From the NCBI GenBank assembly GCA_009885955.1, contig VFJS01000030.1, positions 1 through 42,466 of the forward strand: 42,466 nucleotides of DNA, written 5' to 3'. The notes beneath the pieces are model-generated. The model made no database searches. It saw only the letters and a program-made list of their open reading frames with translations, and was not told where the DNA came from. This stretch comes from Spirochaetia bacterium. GTDB lineage: Bacteria; Spirochaetota; UBA4802; UBA5550. The position numbers were made by a program, and so were the translations under genes. Positions 1 to 8,288 of the stretch are shown piece by piece (the first letter of the stretch is position 1; the number at the start of each line of letters is the position of its first letter).

Positions 1-89
1 AGAGACACGAAATAGGTGCCAGAGACATGAAATAGGTGCCAGAGACATGAAATAGGTGCCAGAGACATGAAATAGGTGCCAGAGACATG
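1..89. repeat. 20-bp tandem repeat array (truncated by window edge)
   Basis: Four complete copies of a 20-bp unit (AGAGACATGAAATAGGTGCC) lie head to tail at 1-20, 21-40, 41-60 and 61-80, with a partial fifth copy at 81-89. The first copy differs by one base (C for T at position 8). The array continues beyond the left edge, so copy number is unknown. The unit length is not a multiple of three and each unit carries ATG-AAA-TAG, so it is not a protein repeat. There are no spacers, so it is not a CRISPR array. Confidence 0.95.
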
Positions 90-249
90 ATTAGTTATGA
101 TGAATATATCAAATAAAGGGGAGGAAAAAAATGTAATATCCCACGAGCCGGGTTTTTTATACCGATAGTAATATTTCAATTGACTGGTGATGCTTATGAA
201 ATTTTATAAAATTTAACGGCAATCAGTGAAACATAAGGCTGGCTGCCGT

Positions 250-1950
250 ATGAATGGAAATATGATGAGAAAAGTATTGATGATCATAATTTTAATATCC
301 GCAGCGGGAACTGGCCGCGGGGAAATGTTGTGGCCCATTGATTTCCCCAAAAAAATTACCGGTACCTTTGGTGAATACAGGGGGTACAGGTACCACCTGG
401 GCATGGATGTTGGTACACACGGGAAGACGGGATATAAAATTTTTGCCGCGGAAAAAGGATATGTCAGCGCGGTGATGTACCAGAAGTGGGGGATCGGCTA
501 TGCTGTCTTTGTAAAACATGAAAACGGTCTGACAACCTTTTACGGCCACATGGAGAAATTCGCCCAGGTCATTTTAAATAATGAAAAGATAAAAAAACAG
601 GGCGATAATATCCTGGACAGACTGGATTTCAGGGTTGATTTTAACATGCCGGAAATCGTTGTCGCAAAGGGGTCGGTCCTTGGTTTTTCCGGAGAAACCG
701 GACTGGGCCCCGAGCATCTTCATTTTGAGGTGAGGGAAAATGACAACATTATCCTAAATCCCCTGAAAAACGGGATCGTTGTTCATGATGTTATTCCGCC
801 GGTGATAAAAAAAATTCATGTGGTTCCGCTGGACTCCGTGGCCCATGTGGACGGTTCGTCGTCACCTGCTGCAATTCCCGCATTCCTGAAAAATAAAGGG
901 GCGGGCCTATATGGAATTAAAAGGGCATCCATCCCCGCGATCGGCGGTAGGATTGGGCTGAAGGTGACGGCCCATGACTATATAGGTTCCGGGAGCGCCG
1001 TGGCCCCCTATAGAATAACACTGCATGTAAACGGGAAACAGGTCTGGGACTTTATCCTGGACAGGATCGAAAGGTCCGAAAGCCACAGGATGGGGCTGTA
1101 TTATGATTATGATCTCTCTACTTACAGTGAATATACCTTTTACCTCTATTCCAAGATTGATGATACCGGTGTCATAACAGCTGACAACCATGACAGGCCG
1201 CTGGATATCAAGGTTACCTGTTTTGATGCTGCGGGTAACCGGTCCTCGGTAGAGTTCATCCTTAAAAACGGGAAAAAGCTTGATACGCCGTCACATGTGT
1301 ATGAACCCAATTTAATTCCCGGCAGGGAACTGGCGCTTACGAGCAAAGACGGGGAGTTCAGAATTTTATTCGGCAGGGACAGTCCTTTTTACAGGGAAAT
1401 GATTGACCTTGATACTGACAAGGACTACCAGGTATTCGGCTCTAAGCTGACGATAAAAAGCAGCGCCTATATCCTGGGCCCCACGAACCTGTGCATCGAT
1501 AAACCGGCCCGGATAAGCATTAAATATGACGGTGATGATTTTAAAAAAGTCGGTATTTACCGGAAGTCGAAGAACTCTTTTAATTTTATTGGAAACAGCT
1601 ACAGCAAGTGGAAAGGCGTTTTTACCGCCCAGGTCAGCCGGATGGGCACCTATTTCCTGGTGAGGGATGATACACCGCCGATCATAAGATTTAAAAACAC
1701 CATGGTCAAAAAAACCAATCAGGGCCTGATCATCAATATATCGGATACCGGTTCCGGAATAGACCTTAGTACTGTGGATCTCAAGGTGGATGATCAGAAG
1801 GTGAAATGGGACTATGAAATCGACAGGTATTACCTTGAGATACTCTCCCATAACAATATCTGGAAAAAGGGGAGGCATAAAATAAGTGTTTCTCTCATGG
1901 ACAGGGCTGAAAACAGATCCAGTGAGACCTTTTATTACATGGTGGAATAA
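250..1950 (+). CDS. Secreted M23-family metallopeptidase (LytM-like) with C-terminal beta-rich extension
   Basis: Predicted zinc peptidase that cuts peptidoglycan cross-links, or a degenerate LytM factor, acting in the periplasm. After a short signal peptide (VLMIIILISAAGTG) comes an M23 core. Counting from the ATG at 250, the zinc ligands H49 and D53 sit in HLGMD, a catalytic-type His is at about 100 in YGHM, and the HxH pair is H156/H158 in HLHFEV. All motif residues are present, so activity is plausible. The core contains an insertion of about 25 residues between YGHM and the HLH strand. The remaining 400 residues look like Ig-like beta domains ending near RAENRSSETFYYMVE. In-frame starts exist at GTG 226, ATG 250, ATG 262 and ATG 265; none has a strong ribosome site, so the exact start is uncertain. 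It stands alone and converges on the activase gene. Family call is strong; the cellular role is inferred. Confidence 0.9.
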   Translation: MNGNMMRKVLMIIILISAAGTGRGEMLWPIDFPKKITGTFGEYRGYRYHLGMDVGTHGKTGYKIFAAEKGYVSAVMYQKWGIGYAVFVKHENGLTTFYGHMEKFAQVILNNEKIKKQGDNILDRLDFRVDFNMPEIVVAKGSVLGFSGETGLGPEHLHFEVRENDNIILNPLKNGIVVHDVIPPVIKKIHVVPLDSVAHVDGSSSPAAIPAFLKNKGAGLYGIKRASIPAIGGRIGLKVTAHDYIGSGSAVAPYRITLHVNGKQVWDFILDRIERSESHRMGLYYDYDLSTYSEYTFYLYSKIDDTGVITADNHDRPLDIKVTCFDAAGNRSSVEFILKNGKKLDTPSHVYEPNLIPGRELALTSKDGEFRILFGRDSPFYREMIDLDTDKDYQVFGSKLTIKSSAYILGPTNLCIDKPARISIKYDGDDFKKVGIYRKSKNSFNFIGNSYSKWKGVFTAQVSRMGTYFLVRDDTPPIIRFKNTMVKKTNQGLIINISDTGSGIDLSTVDLKVDDQKVKWDYEIDRYYLEILSHNNIWKKGRHKISVSLMDRAENRSSETFYYMVE

Positions 1951-1963
1951 AAGGTCTCACTGG
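1919..1963. terminator. Perfect 18-bp inverted repeat spanning the stop codon, likely bidirectional terminator
   Basis: CCAGTGAGACCTTTTATT (1919-1936) and its exact reverse complement (1946-1963) flank a 9-nt loop. The left arm and loop encode the last residues of the M23 peptidase and the stop codon lies in the right arm. It sits between two convergent genes, which suits a transcription stop in both directions, although no strong U-tract follows on either strand. Confidence 0.7.
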
Positions 1964-1980
1964 AATGTAACTGAGTACTA

Positions 1981-4900
1981 TTATCCAGCCTTGTGCTTTT
2001 TCTCTTTTCTGATTTTTCTCGGATATTTAATATAGGGAATAATATTGTCGTTTTTCGGTCCCGATGTACCGTCGTACTCGATTGTGACAATTGGTACTCC
2101 GGTAAGGCTTTCAATCCTCTCGGCCATGGCTTCTGTTACGAGCGACGGGCAGCAGTACGATGGATTGGTCTGGATAAAAAGTGATATGTCCGGGTACTTG
2201 CCTACAAGGTGGAAAATCTTTAAAATATTATCCATGGACTCACCTGTATGCTCGGGCTTTATATGGAGCTGGTCAAGAATTTTCTCGTAATCCAGGCTCA
2301 TCTGATCTGCCGGCTCGGGCAAAATACTGTTCATCATGGAAACATATTTCTGTTCAAGGTATTCAATTGCTTTTTTCATCATTCGGTATTTAAGAACCAT
2401 GGGATAATACCCTTCCTTGAGCCATTTTTTTAAATAGGGTTCTGCGATAATTTTCATATATTCATTGTAGGGGGTTGTTACTGCTTCTCCGCCATTCCTT
2501 TCAATTACTTCGATAAGGCCCTGGTTCATCACATCGTTATCGCGGACATAGAGGTCGCCGAAGATCGCCACCTTAGGCCTGGCGCCCGGAGTATATTCAA
2601 TGCTGCGGAACTTATCAATTATTGCTGATAGGATTTCCTCCTTTTCCTCCCCATTTTCAAAGGCTTTTTCAAGAATATCCACAGACTCATTCAGTATCCT
2701 GTCCGTTGTCCCCCTGATATTTTCGTAAGGCCTTATTTTACATCCGAGCTTTCTTAAAAAGCCGCTGAACATATATGCAAAGTATACATCTACTGTCGCC
2801 ATCAGGGAGAGGTCCGAAAACATAATTTCTCCGGATAAGACAGAAACTTTTTCATAGCCCTTTCCATTGGATTCCATGAGCTTTTTAATATAGCTCGGGA
2901 TCATGCCGAGGTTGCATGCTATCTTGGATTTCATATTCCAGATTGCGGTTTTCCCGGGGTCGAGGCCGTATTTTTCTATGTAGTCCATGCTCCCCTGGGC
3001 AATTGCGGTGAGGGGCAGGCACTGGCCGCTGTTCAACGTAAGGCTCTTTGATATGGTATCGACAGTCTCCTCCAGAGCCCGCGCATCGACCCCTGCATGC
3101 CGTATGGCAGCAGCCAGGAGGCGGCACATAATGCTGTCCCAGTTCGGGAGGAGGAGAGTCTTTCCTGCTATTTTGGAATAGCTTGAATTTATGTCAGTTT
3201 CACCCTTGATCTTCGCAGGTTGAACAGAAATTTCACCATTTTTTAAATGGTTTCTGAAAGCCCGTATGGCTGATTCAATCCTTGTCTCATACCCTATGCT
3301 GGAATTATGCTCATCAAGCTGCAGTATGAGATAGGGCTTATTGTAGGCCTCCATGATAGTCTTAAAGTATTCTGTAACAAAGGCATCGGGCGTACATTTA
3401 AATGAAGTGACCAGTACAGGATAAACACCATCGGTCTCAGCTGCATGCTCGGCTGCCTCGAGAAGTGAAGCGCCATATTTCCAGTGTATGGATTTCAATA
3501 GCTGTTTGATGATTGAGTTCCTTTTACGGGCCGGTTCAACAACATCGTGGAAGTATGTATTCACGCCGAATTTTGAAAATATCTCCGGGATCCTGCTGTT
3601 CATGTGGGGGTTCAGCAGCGAGTAATGCCTTCCAAGAAAGAGGATATTGATGTCGTCATGTTTCCTGCCGTAATCATAGATTTTTTTTAACTGATCCATG
3701 GAATTTCTGCAGTGCTTCAGCGCCTTTTCGTAGGCATTGGATATGCTCAGGGGATTAATTCTGCCTGACAAAGCCTTCAATGTCTTGTAGAGCTGCAATT
3801 TTATGAAAAAATCGCTTTTATTGGATTTAAGCAGAGGGTTCAGGATCTTTTCAGGTTTCTCGATCTTGCTGTTAGATAATATTATCGAAGATGCATACTG
3901 CGTATAGTAGCAGTACTGCCTGCGCTCTTCGCTTTCTTTAACTTCCAGATAGGTGGGGAGGAATATATAATCAGCCTTATCTTCCAGGTATTTAACATGA
4001 CCGTGAAGTGAGGACATGGGTGAGCAGAATTCGGCGCCGCTGATATTTTTCCCTATTTTCACCGAATCAGCATAATTCGCGCTTGTTATAGTTTTTATCG
4101 AAAGCTCATTGAAGAAAAATTCCCAGAAGGGGAGGTCTTCATAGAGATGGAGCGCGGCAGGGATACCGATGGTGAATTTTTCATCGTATTTTTTGTTTTT
4201 CATGAAGCTGAAGGCATGCTTTCTCATCTCCAGCAGATCCAGCCCGCTCTCCTGGAGTTTGATGAATTTTTTTGTCTCGTAGTCCCTTCCGCACAGGAAT
4301 CCAAAGGCAACGGATTCACCATTGACATCGGCAATTCTGATCTTGCAGTGGTTTGTACAGAGGTCGCAGGTTTCAGTGGTAACCGGGATCTCAGTTCTTG
4401 AAAGGCCAAGCCCCCTGAAAGCGGATTGGCTGAAGTTTTCGTCCATGAGGTGCAGGGCTGTCCCAAGGGCCCCGGTGAGATGGCAGTACTTTGATACCAT
4501 AACAGGCTTTCCGAGTTTCTGTTCAAAAGCAGCAACAAGGGCCCGGTTTCTTGCAGTGGCGCCCTGGAAAAAAATTTTATTGCCGATGCTTTTCTTTACA
4601 GCTACCTTGGATAAGTAGTTGTCGCGGACCGAGTGGAGAACCGATGCCAGTATCTCATTGACCGAGTATCCGTCGGTGAGAAAATGGTTCAGGTCACGCT
4701 CCATGAATACCGTGCACCTGTCGCTTGACATGGGAGACTCGGATCTCTCCGATAACCTGGAATAATCAGACAGCGGGCAGCCGAGTTTTTTTGCCTGCTC
4801 TTCTATGAAACTGCCGGTGCCGGCTGCGCATACATTGTTCATTACCGAGAATGTCACCCTCCCGTCCTTGAGCGTGGTGAACTTGGAATCCTGCCCCCCG

Positions 4901-6201
4901 ATTTCAATAATGGTGTCGACATCTTTGTCAAGCTCGCAGGCCGCCCGTGCATGGGCGGTGATTTCATCAAGGGCTACATCGGCCCCTATGATGGTGCCTA
5001 TGAATTTTCTCCCGGATCCCGTGGTCCCTGTGCCGAGGAAATTGAATGTTACGTTATAATCCGCTGCAAATTCCTCGATGGCCTCGAAGATAACCCTCAC
5101 GGCCTGAACCGGCCGGCCTGAGGTCCTTGTATAAAATCCGGCCAGGGGCTCGCCGTCTTTATCCGCCAGGATTGCCTTTGTGCTCGTAGACCCTATATCT
5201 ATTCCTAAATATACATCATGAACGGAGCCGGAGGTGATGGCTGCATAGATATCAGACTCAACGGGCGAAAAGTCCATGATTTTTGATGTATAGAGATAAC
5301 TCTTGCGGCTTGTGAAATCGGGATAAGACATGTTTTTATTTGTAAGCGGGGGATAATAATATTTTTTTTCTTCTGATTTTTCAGGGATAAGGTCTGACGG
5401 GTTTTTTATGGCAAGGCCGGGAGTGAATATTTTTTCATCGATAAGGTTTACGGCCGCGCCTATGGCGCCAAAAATATTTGAATGTTCATTAACGGTAATG
5501 CTGCATCCCAGCATTTCAGAGATATGCTTTACGACTGAGCTGTTTTTAGACACACCTCCGGCAAAGATGAGGGGGAGGTTGATCTTATTATTGCTGAAGA
5601 GGGTATCCACGACATTCTTCGCAAGGCCGTAGGCCAGGCCGTTGCATATCTGTTCCAGGCTGTAGCCCTCCTGCTGCGCATGGATGAGGTCTGTCTTGGC
5701 AAAAACAGAACAGCGCGAAGCGATTTTAGGTATGTCGCCGCTGCTTTCCGATGATATCCTGGAGAATTCCTCTATGCTTCCCAGGTTCAGGCGGGCTGCC
5801 TGCTGATCCAGGAAACTTCCGGTTCCTGCGGCACAGGAGGTGTTGGACTTGTAGTTCAGGTAGTTCCCGTCTTCATCGAAGAGGGCAAGGCCGAACCTTT
5901 CCCCTCCAATTATCAGGAGTGAGCCGATTATTTTATTGAAATGCCTTGCTGCAGTAATATAGGAAATCCTGGAATCATAGATAACGGTATGTTTTAACAT
6001 GTGATTTCCCGAGGATGTTGCCGCAAATCCAACGGCATGTTCAATATCAAAATTTCTTAACATATCCTTTAAATTATTTTCAATATCGCCGCTGTGGGAC
6101 CTGTAAGCGGTCTTCAACACCTTTCTGTCAGTAGATAATTCGGCAACTGATATTGCTATTGAACCGATATCAATGCCGATGACGTTCCTGTTATAATCCA
6201 T
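1981..6201 (-). CDS. Two-domain BadF/BadG/HgdC-type CoA-dehydratase activase fused to HgdB-like (DUF2229) region
   Basis: Giant member of the ATP-dependent activator family of 2-hydroxyacyl-CoA dehydratases and benzoyl-CoA reductases, which pump a low-potential electron into a partner enzyme. Counting from the ATG at 6201, two ASKHA-type activase domains are visible. Domain 1 covers about 5-260 (GIDIGS near the start, cluster cysteines C123 in SCAAGTGSF and C164). Domain 2 covers about 331-590 (YLGIDIGSTSTK, C458 in NVCAAGTGSF, C496). A CxxCxxxC motif (612, 615, 619) follows, then a long region resembling DUF2229 / HgdB-like subunits ending near IPYIKYPRK. The start at 6201 is preferred over 6213 because GGAG lies six bases ahead of it. 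A TetR gene lies 53 bp upstream and an enoyl-CoA hydratase before that, all on one strand, suggesting an acyl-CoA regulon. No separate dehydratase subunits are in the window, so its substrate is unknown. Confidence 0.9.
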   Translation of the reverse strand: MDYNRNVIGIDIGSIAISVAELSTDRKVLKTAYRSHSGDIENNLKDMLRNFDIEHAVGFAATSSGNHMLKHTVIYDSRISYITAARHFNKIIGSLLIIGGERFGLALFDEDGNYLNYKSNTSCAAGTGSFLDQQAARLNLGSIEEFSRISSESSGDIPKIASRCSVFAKTDLIHAQQEGYSLEQICNGLAYGLAKNVVDTLFSNNKINLPLIFAGGVSKNSSVVKHISEMLGCSITVNEHSNIFGAIGAAVNLIDEKIFTPGLAIKNPSDLIPEKSEEKKYYYPPLTNKNMSYPDFTSRKSYLYTSKIMDFSPVESDIYAAITSGSVHDVYLGIDIGSTSTKAILADKDGEPLAGFYTRTSGRPVQAVRVIFEAIEEFAADYNVTFNFLGTGTTGSGRKFIGTIIGADVALDEITAHARAACELDKDVDTIIEIGGQDSKFTTLKDGRVTFSVMNNVCAAGTGSFIEEQAKKLGCPLSDYSRLSERSESPMSSDRCTVFMERDLNHFLTDGYSVNEILASVLHSVRDNYLSKVAVKKSIGNKIFFQGATARNRALVAAFEQKLGKPVMVSKYCHLTGALGTALHLMDENFSQSAFRGLGLSRTEIPVTTETCDLCTNHCKIRIADVNGESVAFGFLCGRDYETKKFIKLQESGLDLLEMRKHAFSFMKNKKYDEKFTIGIPAALHLYEDLPFWEFFFNELSIKTITSANYADSVKIGKNISGAEFCSPMSSLHGHVKYLEDKADYIFLPTYLEVKESEERRQYCYYTQYASSIILSNSKIEKPEKILNPLLKSNKSDFFIKLQLYKTLKALSGRINPLSISNAYEKALKHCRNSMDQLKKIYDYGRKHDDINILFLGRHYSLLNPHMNSRIPEIFSKFGVNTYFHDVVEPARKRNSIIKQLLKSIHWKYGASLLEAAEHAAETDGVYPVLVTSFKCTPDAFVTEYFKTIMEAYNKPYLILQLDEHNSSIGYETRIESAIRAFRNHLKNGEISVQPAKIKGETDINSSYSKIAGKTLLLPNWDSIMCRLLAAAIRHAGVDARALEETVDTISKSLTLNSGQCLPLTAIAQGSMDYIEKYGLDPGKTAIWNMKSKIACNLGMIPSYIKKLMESNGKGYEKVSVLSGEIMFSDLSLMATVDVYFAYMFSGFLRKLGCKIRPYENIRGTTDRILNESVDILEKAFENGEEKEEILSAIIDKFRSIEYTPGARPKVAIFGDLYVRDNDVMNQGLIEVIERNGGEAVTTPYNEYMKIIAEPYLKKWLKEGYYPMVLKYRMMKKAIEYLEQKYVSMMNSILPEPADQMSLDYEKILDQLHIKPEHTGESMDNILKIFHLVGKYPDISLFIQTNPSYCCPSLVTEAMAERIESLTGVPIVTIEYDGTSGPKNDNIIPYIKYPRKIRKEKKHKAG

Positions 6202-6254
6202 CTTCGTCTCCATTTAATTGTGTATGAATAATGAAATTACTGCTGATGTATAAA

Positions 6255-6836
6255 TTAAATTGAATAATTAAGGCTGTATTTTGCAAAAATAGAATTGATT
6301 AAAAATTCCACATCCTTCTCAATCTGTTCAAGTGAAACAGATTCAAACCTGTTTTTAATTGTTTCTTCCATTCCCTTTAATGTAAAGAGGATGGTATTGA
6401 TGACACTGTTTTTTTCAACGTTGGGGATGCTGTCCCTGATGTCGTATTCGAGAATTCCGCTGATAATTTTTCTGGCTGATTTATCCATCTCCTCGAAGAT
6501 TCCCCTGATGTTCCTGTCATCGGTTAATATGCTTTTATCTGACAGGAAGGGGTTTTCGATTAAAATTTTCAGCCTGTGCATCATGGTGACTTTTAATTTT
6601 TCCATAGGATCCTTGAGGCTGCTATTCGATTTTTCCACCATTTCCCTGAACTGTGCTGTTTTCTTATTTAAAATTTCTTTTAAAAGCCCTTCTTTGTTCC
6701 CGAAATAGTTGTAAATTGTTCCCTTTGCCACATTGGCATAAGAGGCTATCTCTTCAACAGCGGTCTTTTTAATGCCGAACCTGTTAAACAGGCTCTCTGC
6801 TGCGGTCAGGATGTGTTCTTTCTTTGCTTCAGCCAT
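6255..6836 (-). CDS. TetR/AcrR-family transcriptional regulator
   Basis: Short repressor with a typical N-terminal TetR helix-turn-helix (ILTAAESLFNRFGIKKTAVEEI, then NVAKGTIYNYFGNKEGLLKEIL) and an all-helical ligand domain, about 193 residues. The ATG at 6836 is preferred over an in-frame TTG at 6848. It lies between an enoyl-CoA hydratase gene (upstream) and the activase gene (downstream), so it probably senses an acyl-CoA or related ligand and controls these neighbours and itself. Two palindromic sites lie in its upstream region (6871-6882 and 6948-6964). Family assignment is certain from the HTH; ligand and targets are inferred. Confidence 0.9.
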   Translation of the reverse strand: MAEAKKEHILTAAESLFNRFGIKKTAVEEIASYANVAKGTIYNYFGNKEGLLKEILNKKTAQFREMVEKSNSSLKDPMEKLKVTMMHRLKILIENPFLSDKSILTDDRNIRGIFEEMDKSARKIISGILEYDIRDSIPNVEKNSVINTILFTLKGMEETIKNRFESVSLEQIEKDVEFLINSIFAKYSLNYSI

Positions 6837-6870
6837 ATCAACATCCAATAATAAAATCTTAAAGTATTTT

Positions 6871-6882
6871 GTACTTTTGTAC
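6871..6882. promoter_or_regulatory. Candidate TetR operator (GTAC-TTTT-GTAC dyad)
   Basis: The 12-bp dyad GTACTTTTGTAC lies 35 bp upstream of the TetR start codon, in the expected promoter zone. Flanking TTT and AAA on the two sides extend the symmetry after a one-base mismatch. Autoregulation by the adjacent TetR protein is inferred, not shown. Confidence 0.45.
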
Positions 6883-6947
6883 TAAATTAGTTCAAAAATA
6901 CCTGGAAGTCAAGTATTTTTTTTAATCATTAAAGTAATTAATTAGGT

Positions 6948-6964
6948 TTGATAAATTTTATCAA
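6948..6964. promoter_or_regulatory. Perfect palindrome, second candidate operator
   Basis: TTGATAAA and TTTATCAA form perfect 8-bp arms around one central T. It lies between the enoyl-CoA hydratase stop (7023) and the TetR start, on AT-rich DNA. It may be a regulator site or a weak hairpin. Confidence 0.4.
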
Positions 6965-7022
6965 CCGGGATGGTATTGGATTTATGTGTTAAACAAAACG
7001 GCAGATTCTGATGGCGCTTCCA

Positions 7023-7811
7023 TTACCTCCCAGTGAACCTGGGAGGGCGCTTCTCCTTAACTGATTTTATTCCCTCTCTGAAATCCTCAGAAGAAAAGGT
7101 CATCCCCTGGCAGAAGGATTCGTATTCAAGCTGTGATTCCAGTGTGGCTTCCATGCTCTGGCGCAGCGCCTTTTTTACCATTTTAACGGCAATGGGAGCG
7201 TTCACTGCAATTTCTTCAGCAAGGCTGCGGACCCCGGCCATTAATTCAGTATAGGGAAATACCCTGGAGGCCAGTCCAATATCCCTTGCTTCGGTACCGT
7301 TAAGGAGCCTGGCTGTAAAAAAGAGCTCATGGGCCTTTTCAATTCCCACGATCCTCGGGAGCAGGTATGTCCCGCCCATGCCGGGGTGTATGCCAAGTTT
7401 TGTGAAGTTCATGCCCACCATAGCTTCTTCGGCAATGCACCGGATGTCGCAGGCAAGCGCAAGGCAGAGTCCCGCGCCCACGGCATGTCCATTGATAGCT
7501 GCAATGACCGGAATTTCAAGCTTGAGGATTGATAAAAAGAGGGGATAAAAATCCCTGTAATAATTTTTATTCTCGAAGCCCGAGACGCACCTGCTCTTCT
7601 CAAGCATCTGGAGATCGCCGCCTGAGGAAAAAGCATTGCCGGCACCGGTAATGATGAGGACGCGTATGCCGGGATCGGCTTTTATTTTAATGACCAGATC
7701 ATGGATTTCCCTTCCCATATCCCGGGTAAGGGCGTTTTTCTGCCTGGGGCGGTTTAATGTGAGGGTGCCGATGTCGGCATCTTTATTAAATATTAAGGTT
7801 TTATAGGGCAT
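7023..7811 (-). CDS. Enoyl-CoA hydratase/isomerase (crotonase) family protein
   Basis: 262-residue crotonase-fold protein acting on a CoA thioester, probably in fatty- or aromatic-acid breakdown. Visible features are the N-terminal strand pair and NRPRQKNALT, the first oxyanion-hole loop (GNAFSSGGDL), HAVGAGLCLALACDIR, and the second oxyanion region GIHPGMGGTYLLPRIVG. The glutamate matching Glu164 of rat enoyl-CoA hydratase appears present in HELFFTAR. The position matching Glu144 appears not to be glutamate (sequence MNFTKLGIHPG), so it may be an isomerase, hydrolase-like or altered member rather than a classic hydratase. Its ATG is preceded by GGAG at a good distance. First gene of a probable cluster with TetR and the activase. 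Confidence 0.88.
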   Translation of the reverse strand: MPYKTLIFNKDADIGTLTLNRPRQKNALTRDMGREIHDLVIKIKADPGIRVLIITGAGNAFSSGGDLQMLEKSRCVSGFENKNYYRDFYPLFLSILKLEIPVIAAINGHAVGAGLCLALACDIRCIAEEAMVGMNFTKLGIHPGMGGTYLLPRIVGIEKAHELFFTARLLNGTEARDIGLASRVFPYTELMAGVRSLAEEIAVNAPIAVKMVKKALRQSMEATLESQLEYESFCQGMTFSSEDFREGIKSVKEKRPPRFTGR

Positions 7812-7894
7812 GGGATGTACTCCGTATTTTATGAAATATCATATTCTTAGATAACGAGATGTTATGATTGGGTTGTAATGATATGTCAATGAGT

Positions 7895-8165
7895 TTTATG
7901 GGTTGTGCGGGCTGGGCCCAGCATGCCCCGAACTCCGGAAGGGGATTGTGCGGTTTGTCTACCGCAAGGGGATGGTCCAGGGGCCTGGACTGGTTCATGA
8001 TAGGGGGCGTCTCCCGACGGCCGCCCCCTATCGACCCCCGCGTCGCTCCTGCGGAGGGCTGACTTTTCTTGACATCGACTTGTTTGTGTCGCCTGCGGAT
8101 GGGCCTCCTGCCCGTCCTCGGCGCCTTTCGCTCGCCCTCGTGGCTCGCTCACTGGATGTCTGAAA
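7895..8165. other. GC-rich intergenic patch with clustered hairpins
   Basis: About 270 bp clearly richer in GC than the flanks and without a convincing gene. It holds several nearby inverted repeats: GCGGT/ACCGC arms near 7950-7967, GTCCAG/CTGGAC at 7975-7980 and 7985-7990, and a perfect 10-bp pair GATAGGGGGC (7999-8008) / GCCCCCTATC (8023-8032). Open frames here look like GC-driven shadows. It may be a structured RNA or a dispersed repeat element; I cannot tell which. Confidence 0.5.
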
Positions 8166-8186
8166 TATGATTATTTCTGCTACACA

Positions 8187-8227
8187 CCCCTCTCCCTATT
8201 TCGGGAGAGGGGACGGGGGTGAGGGCA
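8187..8227. repeat. Palindromic repeat, family B (copy 1)
   Basis: CCCCTCTCCC (8187-8196) and GGGAGAGGGG (8203-8212) are perfect 10-bp arms with a 6-nt loop, followed by GGGGTGAGGGC. Related GCCCTCACCC / GGGTGAGGGC elements occur at 22323-22360, 29562-29629 and 29767-29811. It lies downstream of the SH3-domain gene and could also act as a terminator. Confidence 0.75.
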
Positions 8228-8288
8228 ATAATGTTTGGGACGCGGCCGCTCAACTGCAACCCGGGCGAGGGGTATTGTCAGTTCATAT

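Noticed and set aside
1..89. CRISPR array
   Set aside because: The repeats are directly adjacent with no unique spacers and no cas gene is present in the window.
7868..8163. Several overlapping open frames of 64-88 codons on both strands
   Set aside because: They fall in the GC-rich hairpin patch, have no ribosome sites, no recognisable domains and overlap each other; they are GC-driven shadows.
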